This document shows, piece after piece, positions 1-6,260 of a stretch of DNA of 9,491 bases. The DNA lies in contig CAZDVP010000075.1 in the NCBI GenBank assembly GCA_964508865.1, positions 1 through 9,491 of the forward strand. Reading direction: 5' to 3'. The number at the start of each line of letters is the position of its first letter. The first letter of the stretch is position 1. Made by a program: the position numbers and the translations under genes. The notes under the pieces were generated by a model. It made no database searches. It saw only the letters and a program-made list of their open reading frames with translations, and had not been told where the DNA came from. This DNA is from UBA3263 sp964508865. GTDB lineage: Bacteria > Bacteroidota > Bacteroidia > Bacteroidales > Muribaculaceae.

Positions 1-1
1 C

Positions 2-394
2 CGCACCTACGCCCCCTTCGTCAAAGCCATGCTCGACGAAATGCGCCCGCGCGTCCGCGGCATGATTCACTGCTCGGGCGGCGCGCAAACCAAGATTCTC
101 CACTTCCTCGACCCCTCGCTGCGTGTGGTCAAGGACAATCTGCTGCCCATTCCGCCGCTGTTTGAAATGATTCAGCGCCAGAGCGGAACCGACTGGCAGG
201 AAATGTATAAGGTATTCAACGTGGGCACCCGCCTGGAAGTCTACGTTGACCCGGCCGACGCTCAGCGCGTAATCGACCTGGCGGCCGGCTTCGGCATTCC
301 CGCGCAAATCATCGGCCGCGTCGAGCCTGCCGCCCCCGGCCAATCGCGCCTGACCATCTCCGGCCCCCACGGCACCTTCGACTACAACTCCTAA
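2..394 (+). CDS. purM: Phosphoribosylformylglycinamidine cyclo-ligase (AIR synthase), C-terminal part
   Basis: The 5' end is cut off by the window edge; the reading frame is open from base 2 to a TAA at 392-394, giving about 130 residues. PurM closes the imidazole ring of formylglycinamidine ribonucleotide to make AIR, using ATP, in cytosolic purine synthesis. Recognition rests on the C-terminal domain as found in Bacteroidales: a segment around GMIHCSGGAQTK, then KDNLLPIPPLFEMI, then QSGTDWQEMYKVFNVG, and a late IIGRVE. The SGTDWQEMYKVFN(V/M)G stretch is the most characteristic part of AIR synthase. The ATP-binding N-terminal half is outside the window. The helicase gene starts 9 bases downstream on the same strand, so the two are probably co-transcribed. 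The family assignment is firm; the symbol follows from it. Confidence 0.9.
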   Translation, partial: RTYAPFVKAMLDEMRPRVRGMIHCSGGAQTKILHFLDPSLRVVKDNLLPIPPLFEMIQRQSGTDWQEMYKVFNVGTRLEVYVDPADAQRVIDLAAGFGIPAQIIGRVEPAAPGQSRLTISGPHGTFDYNS

Positions 395-403
395 TTTTGA
401 GTT

Positions 404-1717
404 ATGGAGGTTAAGGAGATTGTTCGGCAGGCGAGGGAAAAGCTCAAGATTGAGGAGCTCACTGCGATGCAGCATAAAATGGCCGGGCTCGGAGCCGACG
501 CCTCCGCCGTGGCCCTGATTGCCCCCACCGGCTCGGGCAAAACCCTGGCCCTGGCTCTGGCTCTGCTGCCGCGAATCAGCGGCTCGACCGGCAAAGTCGA
601 AGCGCTCGTCATCGCCCCCACGCGCGAACTCACCCTCCAGATTGCCAAAACTTTGAGCCAGGTTGCTCCGCGGCTGCGAGTTGTTGCGCTCTATGGCGGC
701 CACTCCGTTATTGACGAAACGCGCTCGCTGGAAGCCGCGGTGCCCGACGTGGTTGTCGGCACTCCCGGCCGCATACTCGACCACATTGGGCGCGGCCGCC
801 TGGACCTCTATCGCGTCAAAGTGCTGGCCGCCGATGAATACGACAAATCGCTCGAGCTCGGCTTTCAGGACGAAATGCGCCGCATAGTGCGCAAAATCCA
901 CGCGCCTCAGCTGCTGATTCTAACGTCCGCCACGCGCCTCGACGAGCTGCCCGACTGGCTCCCGGCCCGCGGATTGCAAACGCTGGATTTCACCTCATCG
1001 AGCGCCGTTCAGCCTCAATTGAGCGAATATGCAGTCAGCAGCGACGAGGCCGACAAGCTCCCGGCGCTGAAGGAGCTGCTTCTGCGCCTGCCGCAACAGC
1101 GCACAATAATTTTCGTTAACCACCGCGAAAGCGCCGAGCGGGTGTTCAACTTCCTGCAAAAGGGCGGTTTTCCCGCAGTGCTCTACCATGGAGCCCTCGA
1201 CCAGCAGGAGCGCGAAAACGCCGTTGACATTTTCACCGGCGGCGCCGCGCCGATACTCGTGGCCACCGACCTGGCCGCCCGCGGGCTCGACATTCCGCAG
1301 GTGCGCAACGTTATTCACTACCACTTGCCCTCGTCGCCCGAAACGCGCACCCACCGCAACGGACGCGCCGGACGCATGGGAGCCTCGGGCGAGGTTTACT
1401 ACCTCATCGGCCCCAACGAGGAAGCGCCCGTTGGCGCCGGCCCCATTTCGTTTGCCCACAGCGAACCGCAGCAGTGGCCCCGCCCGGCCCGGGTGCTCTA
1501 CTTCCACAGCGGCCGCAAGGAAAAACTCTCGAAGGGCGACATTGTTGGCGCACTCACCGGCCCCGGCGGCCTCAGCGCCGACCAGATCGGCCACATTGCG
1601 CTCCACGACCACCGCGCCCTCGTTGCGGTTTCGAACTGCGACGCCGATGCCCTTGCGCGCACCCTTTCGGCCGGCAAAATCAAGGGCAAAAAAATCCGCG
1701 TCACCCCCTTGAAATAA
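404..1717 (+). CDS. DEAD-box ATP-dependent RNA helicase with DbpA-type RNA-binding domain
   Basis: This is a 437-residue cytosolic RNA helicase of superfamily 2. Motifs appear in order: Walker A APTGSGKT at residues 40-47, motif Ia APTREL at 71-76, TPGR at 120-123, motif II at 144-147, SAT at 175-177, motif IV IIFVNHR near 235-241, motif V ATDLAARGLD at 287-296, and motif VI HRNGRAGR at 317-324. Motif II reads DEYD, not DEAD; Asp and Glu for magnesium and water activation are kept. Residues from about 361 match the DbpA RNA-binding fold, with KGDIVGAL and KIKGKKIRV as landmarks. In E. coli DbpA this domain binds 23S rRNA, so a role in ribosome assembly is a reasonable inference. The N-terminal Q-motif region is short. 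The ATG follows purM by 9 bases. The last codons overlap the shared terminator hairpin. Confidence 0.92.
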   Translation: MEVKEIVRQAREKLKIEELTAMQHKMAGLGADASAVALIAPTGSGKTLALALALLPRISGSTGKVEALVIAPTRELTLQIAKTLSQVAPRLRVVALYGGHSVIDETRSLEAAVPDVVVGTPGRILDHIGRGRLDLYRVKVLAADEYDKSLELGFQDEMRRIVRKIHAPQLLILTSATRLDELPDWLPARGLQTLDFTSSSAVQPQLSEYAVSSDEADKLPALKELLLRLPQQRTIIFVNHRESAERVFNFLQKGGFPAVLYHGALDQQERENAVDIFTGGAAPILVATDLAARGLDIPQVRNVIHYHLPSSPETRTHRNGRAGRMGASGEVYYLIGPNEEAPVGAGPISFAHSEPQQWPRPARVLYFHSGRKEKLSKGDIVGALTGPGGLSADQIGHIALHDHRALVAVSNCDADALARTLSAGKIKGKKIRVTPLK

Positions 1718-1740
1718 GGGCGCGACGCGGTTTAAGTTTT
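1688..1740. terminator. Bidirectional intrinsic terminator between convergent genes
   Basis: An imperfect hairpin has a 7-bp outer stem, CCGCGTC at 1696-1702 with GACGCGG at 1724-1730. An inner 5-bp stem, CCCTT at 1706-1710 with AAGGG at 1716-1720, closes a 5-base loop. On the minus strand the stem is followed directly by A and seven T (1695 down to 1688), a strong tract for ending the barrel-gene transcript. On the plus strand it is followed by TTTAAGTTTTCATTT, a weaker tract for the helicase transcript. The helicase stop codon at 1715-1717 lies in the loop and inner arm. Confidence 0.8.
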
Positions 1741-1761
1741 CATTTATCCGTTGCCGCTCAA

Positions 1762-3414
1762 TCAGAAGCGGAAACCGAGCGTCAGAGCTATGCGGTTCGA
1801 AGTGTCGGTCAGTTTTCCCTGCGGCCCGCGCTCAGGTTTGTCGGCAAGCACATAGTCCTGGTTGGGCTGGTGGGGGAAAGGAGAAAAGGCATTCCACTGG
1901 GCGGTCGATGTGCTGTGAACATAGGCCAGGTCAACCGAAACGCGGCTCCAGCGGTAGCCTATGCCGGCAGTGATGTTCTGGCGGTTGCCGTCGAGGGTAT
2001 ACATCGAGTTGACGCCGGCGGTGTAGATGTAGTTGTCGCCATTGCTCGTTTCGGTCGTAACGCCCGAAGTTTTAAAGCCATAGCCGGCACGCAGCGAAAA
2101 GGCGGGAGTCACTCTCACTTCGGCACCCAGGCGGAGCTCATGCGAGCCGCAATAGTATTGCTTAACGTCTTGCGCAATCTCCGGCGAAGCGTCAACGCCA
2201 TAGTCGCCCATCTGCGGGTAGGCTTCATAAACATAGTCGGCCGACAGGATGAAGCGACCGCCAAGAACCGTTGCGGCCGAGGCCATCAGGCGCCAGGGCG
2301 ACTTGAAGTTGCGGGTCCAGTAGCCGTTGCCGGTTTCGGCATAGGGATTGTCGGCCTCGGAGCCGCCGGGAATATTGTCGTAGGTATAATAGTCATAGTC
2401 AGGAGTGGGAGGCATGCCCAGACCGTAGGTTACTTGTGCGCTCTGGTTGAACTGAAGCGAATACCAGGTCGGGGTGTGAACGGCCAGACCGAGGCGGAAC
2501 TCGTTGATAGGCTTGAAAATCAGGCCGAATTTCATATTGAAGCCTGCGCCGGAAACACTCTGGTAGGTGTCGATACCCCACTCTGCGGCGCCGTTGCCGA
2601 ACCGGTCGTCGGTGCCGTCGCCGTAGCGTATGTAGGCATCGGAAATCTGCTCGTTATAGTTGGCGGTGCGGGCAAACGACAGGTCGCGAATGCCGAAACC
2701 TATGCCCCAGTAAATCATGTCGGCGAAATTGCCGCCGAAGTTAATCGAATACTCGTCGACATAGCCGCGTTCCTCAACCGAAACCTCGGCGTTGGCACGC
2801 GAACCGGGCTGATAGAGGCCCGCATAGCCGTCGCCCGTAAAGTTAATCAGTCGGGTATTGAAAGCCAGGGCCGAAAGCCAGTCGGCATCGGAGTCAAAAA
2901 ATGGGTCGTAGGAATCGGTGCCCTTGAGCTCGCCGGGCAGGAACTGCCACGACGAAGCGGCCACATAGTTGGTCCAGGAGGTGTTGATAACCGGGAAATA
3001 GCCGCGATAATAGCGGTTAAAGGTGTTAAGCCGGTTATAGCTGGCGCCCCACTGAAAATAGGGCATCACTTCGCTGCCGGTGTTGACCGCTCCGATATAG
3101 CCGAAGTTATCGCAGGCCACGTTGGTTTGCTTATGGCGGTAGGCCTCGGAGCCGGTGTCGTCGAGGGTTATGCGGCGGGGGTCGATATCGAGCGTGGCTG
3201 AAATTTCGCTCGAACGGTAAACGCCTATGCCGGCGGGATTCTGCGTCAGGGTTGAAATATCGCCACCGAGGGCACCGAACGCTCCGGCCATTGACATATA
3301 GCGGGCGGTTCCGCGCAGTTGCGAGGCCGACAGGGTTCGGTAGTCGAGTGCGCTCTGGGCGGAAGCCGCAGCTCCACAAGCGCCGATCATAAAGGCTATT
3401 GCAATCTTTTTCAT
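1762..3414 (-). CDS. OmpP1/FadL-family outer membrane beta-barrel protein
   Basis: This is a 550-residue precursor predicted to form an outer membrane barrel. It begins with a signal peptide (MKKIAIAFMIG..., likely cut after ASA at residues 17-19). It continues with a FadL/OmpP1-like segment GTARYMSMAGAFGALGGD and the family hallmark NPAG at residues 59-62. The body is rich in alternating aromatic, Tyr/Asn/Gly-rich strands. The C-terminus LTLGFRF ends in Phe, the usual barrel-assembly signal. FadL proteins carry hydrophobic substrates such as long-chain fatty acids across the outer membrane; the substrate of the Bacteroidales branch is not known from sequence. Length exceeds E. coli FadL (about 450) but fits long Bacteroidota members. 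It lies 40 bases after the W-rich gene with no promoter seen between them, so it is probably its operon partner. Databases sometimes label such proteins 'hemin receptor', which nothing here supports. Confidence 0.85.
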   Translation of the reverse strand: MKKIAIAFMIGACGAAASAQSALDYRTLSASQLRGTARYMSMAGAFGALGGDISTLTQNPAGIGVYRSSEISATLDIDPRRITLDDTGSEAYRHKQTNVACDNFGYIGAVNTGSEVMPYFQWGASYNRLNTFNRYYRGYFPVINTSWTNYVAASSWQFLPGELKGTDSYDPFFDSDADWLSALAFNTRLINFTGDGYAGLYQPGSRANAEVSVEERGYVDEYSINFGGNFADMIYWGIGFGIRDLSFARTANYNEQISDAYIRYGDGTDDRFGNGAAEWGIDTYQSVSGAGFNMKFGLIFKPINEFRLGLAVHTPTWYSLQFNQSAQVTYGLGMPPTPDYDYYTYDNIPGGSEADNPYAETGNGYWTRNFKSPWRLMASAATVLGGRFILSADYVYEAYPQMGDYGVDASPEIAQDVKQYYCGSHELRLGAEVRVTPAFSLRAGYGFKTSGVTTETSNGDNYIYTAGVNSMYTLDGNRQNITAGIGYRWSRVSVDLAYVHSTSTAQWNAFSPFPHQPNQDYVLADKPERGPQGKLTDTSNRIALTLGFRF

Positions 3415-3454
3415 AGGATTGAATTGGCTGAAAGTGAGTCAAAAAGAGAGTCGA

Positions 3455-4609
3455 TTAACGGCGACCGCCTCCGGAGCGGCCACTGCCGCCGCCACTGCTG
3501 CGGCCCGATGAGCTGCCGCCTGAATAGCTGCTGCGGCCGNNNNNNNNNNNNNNNNNNNNNNNNNNNNNNNNNNNNNNNNNNNNNNNNNNNNNNNNNNNNN
3601 NNNNNNNNNNNNNNNNNNNNNNNNNNNNNNNNNNNNNNNAGCTGCTTGAGCTGCCGCGGCCGGTCGAGGTCGGGCGGGTGCCGGTGGGTCGGGTGCCCGC
3701 GGTAGCCGATGAGCTCGGGCGACGACCGGAGTTATTGTTGTTAGGCTTGGTGGTCACAGTCGGGCGAGTGCCGGAAGGACGGGTGCCGGCGCTGGCGCTC
3801 GACGAGGGCCGGCCCGAAGGACGCGAAACGCCCGAGCCTCCCCAGCCGCCGGGATAGGCACTGCCGCCATGGCCGGGATGAGCCGGACCGGGCTGCGGGT
3901 GGTGGTGGGGAGGATAGCCTCCGCCCCAACCCCAGGTCGGACCCCAACCGGGACCCCAGCCCCAGCTTGGACCCCAGCCCCAGTTCCACGAGGGGCCCCA
4001 GCCCCACGAAGGACCGAACGACCAGCTCCAGGTCGGACCCCAGTAGTTATAGCTCCACCAGGGATTGTTGTAGTACCACGCCGGACGCACCGCCCAGTCC
4101 CACGCGCCGGCATAGAAATAGCGGTTCACGTAGCTATCCCAGGGGTCGGGGTTCTGAACGTAGATGTTGAGCGTGGGCGAGGCCGTTCCGGTTGCGCCGG
4201 CCAGCTCGTCGTTGGCATAGGAGTAGTAATATTGCAGATCGGGGTCGTTGCTGCTGATAACTATTTCGGGATTCGAAAAGCGCTCGATGCGGCGGGTGTA
4301 CTGGAAGTTCTCGCCCAGGTCGGTCGCGGCGGCCTGCTGCGGCTTGTAGGAGCCGCGGCGGTTATATTCGTCGACCGCGCGGGTTGACCCGGCCCTATAG
4401 TCGGCCGCAACCGTGTCGGCCGCGGCATCAACCCAAACTGCCTGCTGCTTCTGCTTTTCGGCTTTTTCCTTTTTGGCCTTTTTGGCGTCGAAATATATAT
4501 CGTCGTCGAAATAGCCCTGGGCGCCGGCCGCTCCGGCAGTTAGCAGGGCTGCGGCGGCGAGCGCAAACATGCGGCGGAAGTAAGTAGTCGTTGTCATATC
4601 GGTTTGCAT
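3455..4609 (-). CDS. Secreted W/G-rich and S/R/G-rich low-complexity protein (interrupted by assembly gap)
   Basis: I do not recognise a named family. The product has a signal peptide (hydrophobic residues 14-28, likely cut after AGA at 28-30), then a Lys/Glu-rich patch at 42-56 (KKAKKEKAEKQKQQ). Residues 100-165 look folded and include NPEIVISSNDPD and LNIYVQNPDPWDSYVNRYFY. A Trp-rich run at 190-231 is built from GPSWGW-like units, with 13 Trp in 39 residues. A His/Pro/Gly linker (HHHPQPGPAHPGH) follows, then a Ser/Arg/Thr/Pro/Gly tail with a 17-residue repeat at 267-283 and 297-313. The tail is broken by 100 N (residues about 324-357), so true length is unknown; it resumes as GRSSYSGG and ends GGGRR. 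A second ATG four codons in is a possible start; the first is chosen because the promoter lies about 60 bases upstream. Probably periplasmic or surface-associated, expressed with the barrel gene downstream. Confidence 0.75.
   Translation of the reverse strand: MQTDMTTTTYFRRMFALAAAALLTAGAAGAQGYFDDDIYFDAKKAKKEKAEKQKQQAVWVDAAADTVAADYRAGSTRAVDEYNRRGSYKPQQAAATDLGENFQYTRRIERFSNPEIVISSNDPDLQYYYSYANDELAGATGTASPTLNIYVQNPDPWDSYVNRYFYAGAWDWAVRPAWYYNNPWWSYNYWGPTWSWSFGPSWGWGPSWNWGWGPSWGWGPGWGPTWGWGGGYPPHHHPQPGPAHPGHGGSAYPGGWGGSGVSRPSGRPSSSASAGTRPSGTRPTVTTKPNNNNSGRRPSSSATAGTRPTGTRPTSTGRGSSSSXXXXXXXXXXXXXXXXXXXXXXXXXXXXXXXXXXGRSSYSGGSSSGRSSGGGSGRSGGGRR
3540..3639. other. Assembly gap of 100 N
   Basis: Exactly 100 N bases separate two sides of the Ser/Arg/Gly-rich tail of the secreted protein. 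One hundred is a common placeholder for a gap of unknown size, so the distance should not be trusted. The frame happens to be consistent across it, since both sides encode the same kind of tail. The flanks are GC-rich and repetitive (GCTGC and GCGGCCG words on both sides), which would explain the break. Confidence 0.97.
3671..3811 (-). repeat. Two diverged copies of a 51-bp coding repeat
   Basis: Bases 3761-3811 and 3671-3721 encode the same 17-residue unit, RPSSSA(S/T)AGTRP(S/T)GTRP, spaced 90 bases apart. The proteins differ at two positions, while the DNA differs at roughly a third of positions, mostly silently. The repeat is therefore old and kept at protein level. More copies may lie in the adjacent gap. 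Confidence 0.75.
3917..4042 (-). repeat. Tandem Trp-rich coding repeat (GPSWGW units)
   Basis: Residues 190-231 of the secreted protein are degenerate tandem units of G-P-(S/T/G)-W-(G/N/S)-W. On the plus strand this appears as repeated GGACCCCAGCCCCA-like words. Unit length varies between about 4 and 8 codons. It is coding repeat, not a regulatory or CRISPR array. Confidence 0.8.
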
Positions 4610-4632
4610 TTCAAGGTTTATACCCTTTTAGA

Positions 4633-4647
4633 CGGCCAAGAGGGCCG
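4633..4647 (-). other. Small GC hairpin in the 5' leader of the W-rich gene
   Basis: CGGCC and GGCCG arms (5 bp) enclose a 5-base loop between the predicted transcription start and the first codon. There is no following T tract, so it is not a terminator. It may affect leader stability; it could equally be chance. Confidence 0.3.
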
Positions 4648-4668
4648 CGGGTTTAACTTAATGAATGG

Positions 4669-4699
4669 CAAATTTACGAATATTCTGTCAAAAATCAAA
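4669..4699 (-). promoter_or_regulatory. Bacteroidales sigma-ABfr-type promoter for the W-rich/barrel operon
   Basis: Read on the minus strand, TTTG (4699-4696) is followed after exactly 19 bases by TAAATTTG (4676-4669). This matches the Bacteroides primary-sigma consensus TTTG-N19-TAnnTTTG at every defined position. Transcription should start near 4662, giving a leader of about 50 bases to the ATG at 4609. The upstream TTTG sits inside the T-rich tail of the preceding gene's terminator. Confidence 0.8.
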
Positions 4700-4727
4700 C
4701 AATAGCGGCACTTTTTTGCCGCTATTG
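4696..4727 (-). terminator. Intrinsic terminator of the DUF308 gene
   Basis: A perfect 11-bp inverted repeat, CAATAGCGGCA at 4700-4710 with TGCCGCTATTG at 4717-4727, closes a 6-base loop. On the minus strand it is followed by TTTGATTTTT, the T-rich tract expected of an intrinsic terminator. It lies about 30 bases after the stop codon at 4759. The plus-strand side lacks a T tract, so it is one-directional. Confidence 0.85.
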
Positions 4728-4758
4728 CTTACTAAGTTGTCTATTTGATGGAATTCTG

Positions 4759-5310
4759 TTATTCCTGCTTGACAGGCTTCATGTCGTAGGAGCCCATGGC
4801 CAGGGTGAAGCCCCAGTAGATAAAGGCGAGCGAGGTCAGGAAGCTAACGTTGACCATGTTCTGCAGATAGCCGGCTTCAAGGAAGAAGAAACCGATAACC
4901 AGAAGCAGGATGCCGTTGATCAGCTGCAGCCACCAGTATTTGCGGTCGCGGCCGTTGACCGAGCTTACGAGAGCGCCAACGCCCCAGAAAATGAACACGA
5001 AGGCAATGAAATAGGGGAACACGGCTTCGGCAAGAGTTATGCTGCGGACCAGCATGAAGCCGATAAACATATCGATTACGCCGCCGGCGAGCCACCAGCC
5101 CCAACCGCGCGGACGGTTTTCAGATGCACTTACACAAAGTTGAACCACTGCGGCACCAATCAGCATCCAGCCGAAAAGAACCGATGCCACTGCATAGCCG
5201 ATAGCAGGGAAGAACCAATAAGCAAATCCGGCAATCACCATAAGGACGCCAATTACTGTTACGAGCCACCAAAGTTTGGTCTGACCCCAGAAAGATGTTG
5301 TTTGTTTCAT
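4759..5310 (-). CDS. HdeD-like / DUF308 six-helix inner membrane protein
   Basis: This 183-residue protein is almost entirely membrane-embedded, with six predicted helices at about 14-34, 38-61, 71-90, 93-117, 126-146 and 153-173. They are joined by short loops; the charged ENRPRG and NGRDRK loops follow helices 2 and 4. The layout of repeated two-helix units with Gly-rich faces (GWMLIGAAV, GVIDMFIGF, FWGVGALV, YWGFTLAMG) is that of the HdeD/DUF308 family. E. coli HdeD is linked to acid resistance, but the biochemical role of the family is unsettled and should not be transferred here. The gene is monocistronic: it has its own terminator downstream, and divergently transcribed genes lie upstream. 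The 119-base upstream region has no perfect promoter match on this strand. Confidence 0.82.
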   Translation of the reverse strand: MKQTTSFWGQTKLWWLVTVIGVLMVIAGFAYWFFPAIGYAVASVLFGWMLIGAAVVQLCVSASENRPRGWGWWLAGGVIDMFIGFMLVRSITLAEAVFPYFIAFVFIFWGVGALVSSVNGRDRKYWWLQLINGILLLVIGFFFLEAGYLQNMVNVSFLTSLAFIYWGFTLAMGSYDMKPVKQE

Positions 5311-5367
5311 AGCTTGATTATTTTGTAATAGTTAAACGTTTGATTATATAACACGCCAAAGCCCGAT

Positions 5368-5398
5368 TTTGTTTTTCGCGATTTTTTTTGTAACTTTG
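5368..5398 (+). promoter_or_regulatory. Bacteroidales sigma-ABfr-type promoter for the four-gene plus-strand operon
   Basis: TTTG at 5368-5371 and TAACTTTG at 5391-5398 are separated by exactly 19 bases, a full match to TTTG-N19-TAnnTTTG. Transcription should begin near 5404-5406. This places an in-frame TTG at 5403 at or before the transcript start and supports the ATG at 5430 as the first codon. The spacer contains an eight-T run. Confidence 0.83.
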
Positions 5399-5429
5399 CA
5401 CATTGCTTTTAAGAACTTACGACCCGGAA

Positions 5430-6260
5430 ATGAGCCAACCTAAAATGCTTTTTATCTCCCAGGAGGTGACGCCCTACCTGCCGGCCTCCTCTCTGGCGGA
5501 TTTGTCGAACGCCCTGCCCCGCCTGGCACAGGATGCGGGCTACGAAGTTCGGCTCTTTATGCCTAAATACGGCAACATCAACGAACGCCGCAATCAGCTC
5601 CATGAGGTTATACGCCTGTCGGGCATGAACATCGTTATCGACGACACCGACCACCCCCTGGTAATCAAGGTGGCCACCATGCAGTCTACCCGCGCGCAAG
5701 TATATTTTATCGACAACGACGACTATTTTGAACGCCACCCGTCGGCGCAGCTCGAAACCGTTAGCCACGCCGAGGAAAACGGCGAGCGAACGGTGTTTTT
5801 CGTGCGCGGCGTTGCCGAAACGACCAAAAAGCTCCGCTGGGACCCTGTGGTTATTAACTGCACCGGCTGGATAACCGCCCTGACGCCGGTTTATCTCAAG
5901 CGCGTTTATAACGACGACCCGGTTTTCCGCAAGGCCAAGGTGGTCTACATTCTGACCAACAACGAGCCCGCGCCCGCCGAGCCGCTCAACCCCCGAACCT
6001 ACAAGCAGATGCGAATCGACGGCATCACCGACCGCTTCCTCGGCTCGGTAAAAAACAAGCCCATGGACTTCGGCAACCTCAACCGCCTGGCAATCGACCA
6101 TGCCGACGCCATTATCGTCGGCCACGCCGACGTTGACCCCGAGCTGGTGGCCTACGCCGAGGCCTCGGGCAAGCCGATGCTCCACTTCAGCGACGAACTC
6201 GCATCGAACCATGCGCTCCTTTCTGACTTCTACGCAAAAATCCTCACTCCGGAAAAATGA
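5430..6260 (+). CDS. Half-length glycogen/starch synthase-like protein (GT5 N-terminal domain only)
   Basis: The 276-residue product aligns by eye with the N-terminal Rossmann domain of glycogen/starch synthases (GT5): LFISQEVTPY at 7-16, EVRLFMPKYG at 39-48, VYFIDNDDYF at 91-100, GERTVFFVRG at 118-127, and TALTPVYLK at 149-157. Full synthases are near 480 residues; the C-terminal nucleotide-sugar-binding half is absent, with a normal stop rather than a frameshift. Two catalytic landmarks are also changed. The KTGGL loop that grips ADP-glucose reads PASSL (18-22), and the usual HxHDW reads NCTGW (143-147). Databases tend to call such proteins glycogen synthase, but synthesis of glycogen is unlikely; a binding or regulatory role is my inference. 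The frame could open at a TTG at 5403, but the promoter position argues for ATG 5430. The stop overlaps the next start (ATGA). Confidence 0.82.
   Translation: MSQPKMLFISQEVTPYLPASSLADLSNALPRLAQDAGYEVRLFMPKYGNINERRNQLHEVIRLSGMNIVIDDTDHPLVIKVATMQSTRAQVYFIDNDDYFERHPSAQLETVSHAEENGERTVFFVRGVAETTKKLRWDPVVINCTGWITALTPVYLKRVYNDDPVFRKAKVVYILTNNEPAPAEPLNPRTYKQMRIDGITDRFLGSVKNKPMDFGNLNRLAIDHADAIIVGHADVDPELVAYAEASGKPMLHFSDELASNHALLSDFYAKILTPEK

Noticed and set aside
995..1612. A 205-residue minus-strand open frame inside the helicase gene.
   Set aside because: It is covered by helicase motifs IV-VI and the DbpA domain on the plus strand; no promoter or recognisable domain.
1474..3201. A 575-residue open frame on the plus strand opposite the barrel gene.
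   Set aside because: It is antisense to a gene with signal peptide, NPAG motif and C-terminal Phe, and starts inside the helicase gene. Its long openness reflects GC-rich codon bias of the true genes.
3917..4042. Regular repeated GGACCCCAGCCCCA words, considered as a CRISPR-like array.
   Set aside because: Units are short, imperfect and in phase with codons, with no unique spacers of constant length and no cas genes nearby.
3869..4387. Plus-strand open frame across the Trp-rich repeat, with repeated Pro/Thr units.
   Set aside because: It is the complement of the Trp-rich coding repeat; the minus-strand frame has a signal peptide and promoter.
5327..5360. Minus-strand TTTG (5360-5357) with a TAACTATT box (5334-5327) as promoter of the DUF308 gene.
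   Set aside because: The spacing is 22 bases and the downstream box matches only part of TAnnTTTG, too weak to annotate.
5403..5429. TTG at 5403 as start of the glycogen-synthase-like gene, adding nine residues.
   Set aside because: It lies at or before the transcription start predicted from the promoter at 5368-5398; ATG at 5430 gives the expected GT5 N-terminus.
5409..6212. A 267-residue open frame on the minus strand opposite the glycogen-synthase-like gene.
   Set aside because: Val/Gly/His-rich composition is typical of an antisense shadow, and the opposite strand has recognisable GT5 segments and a promoter.
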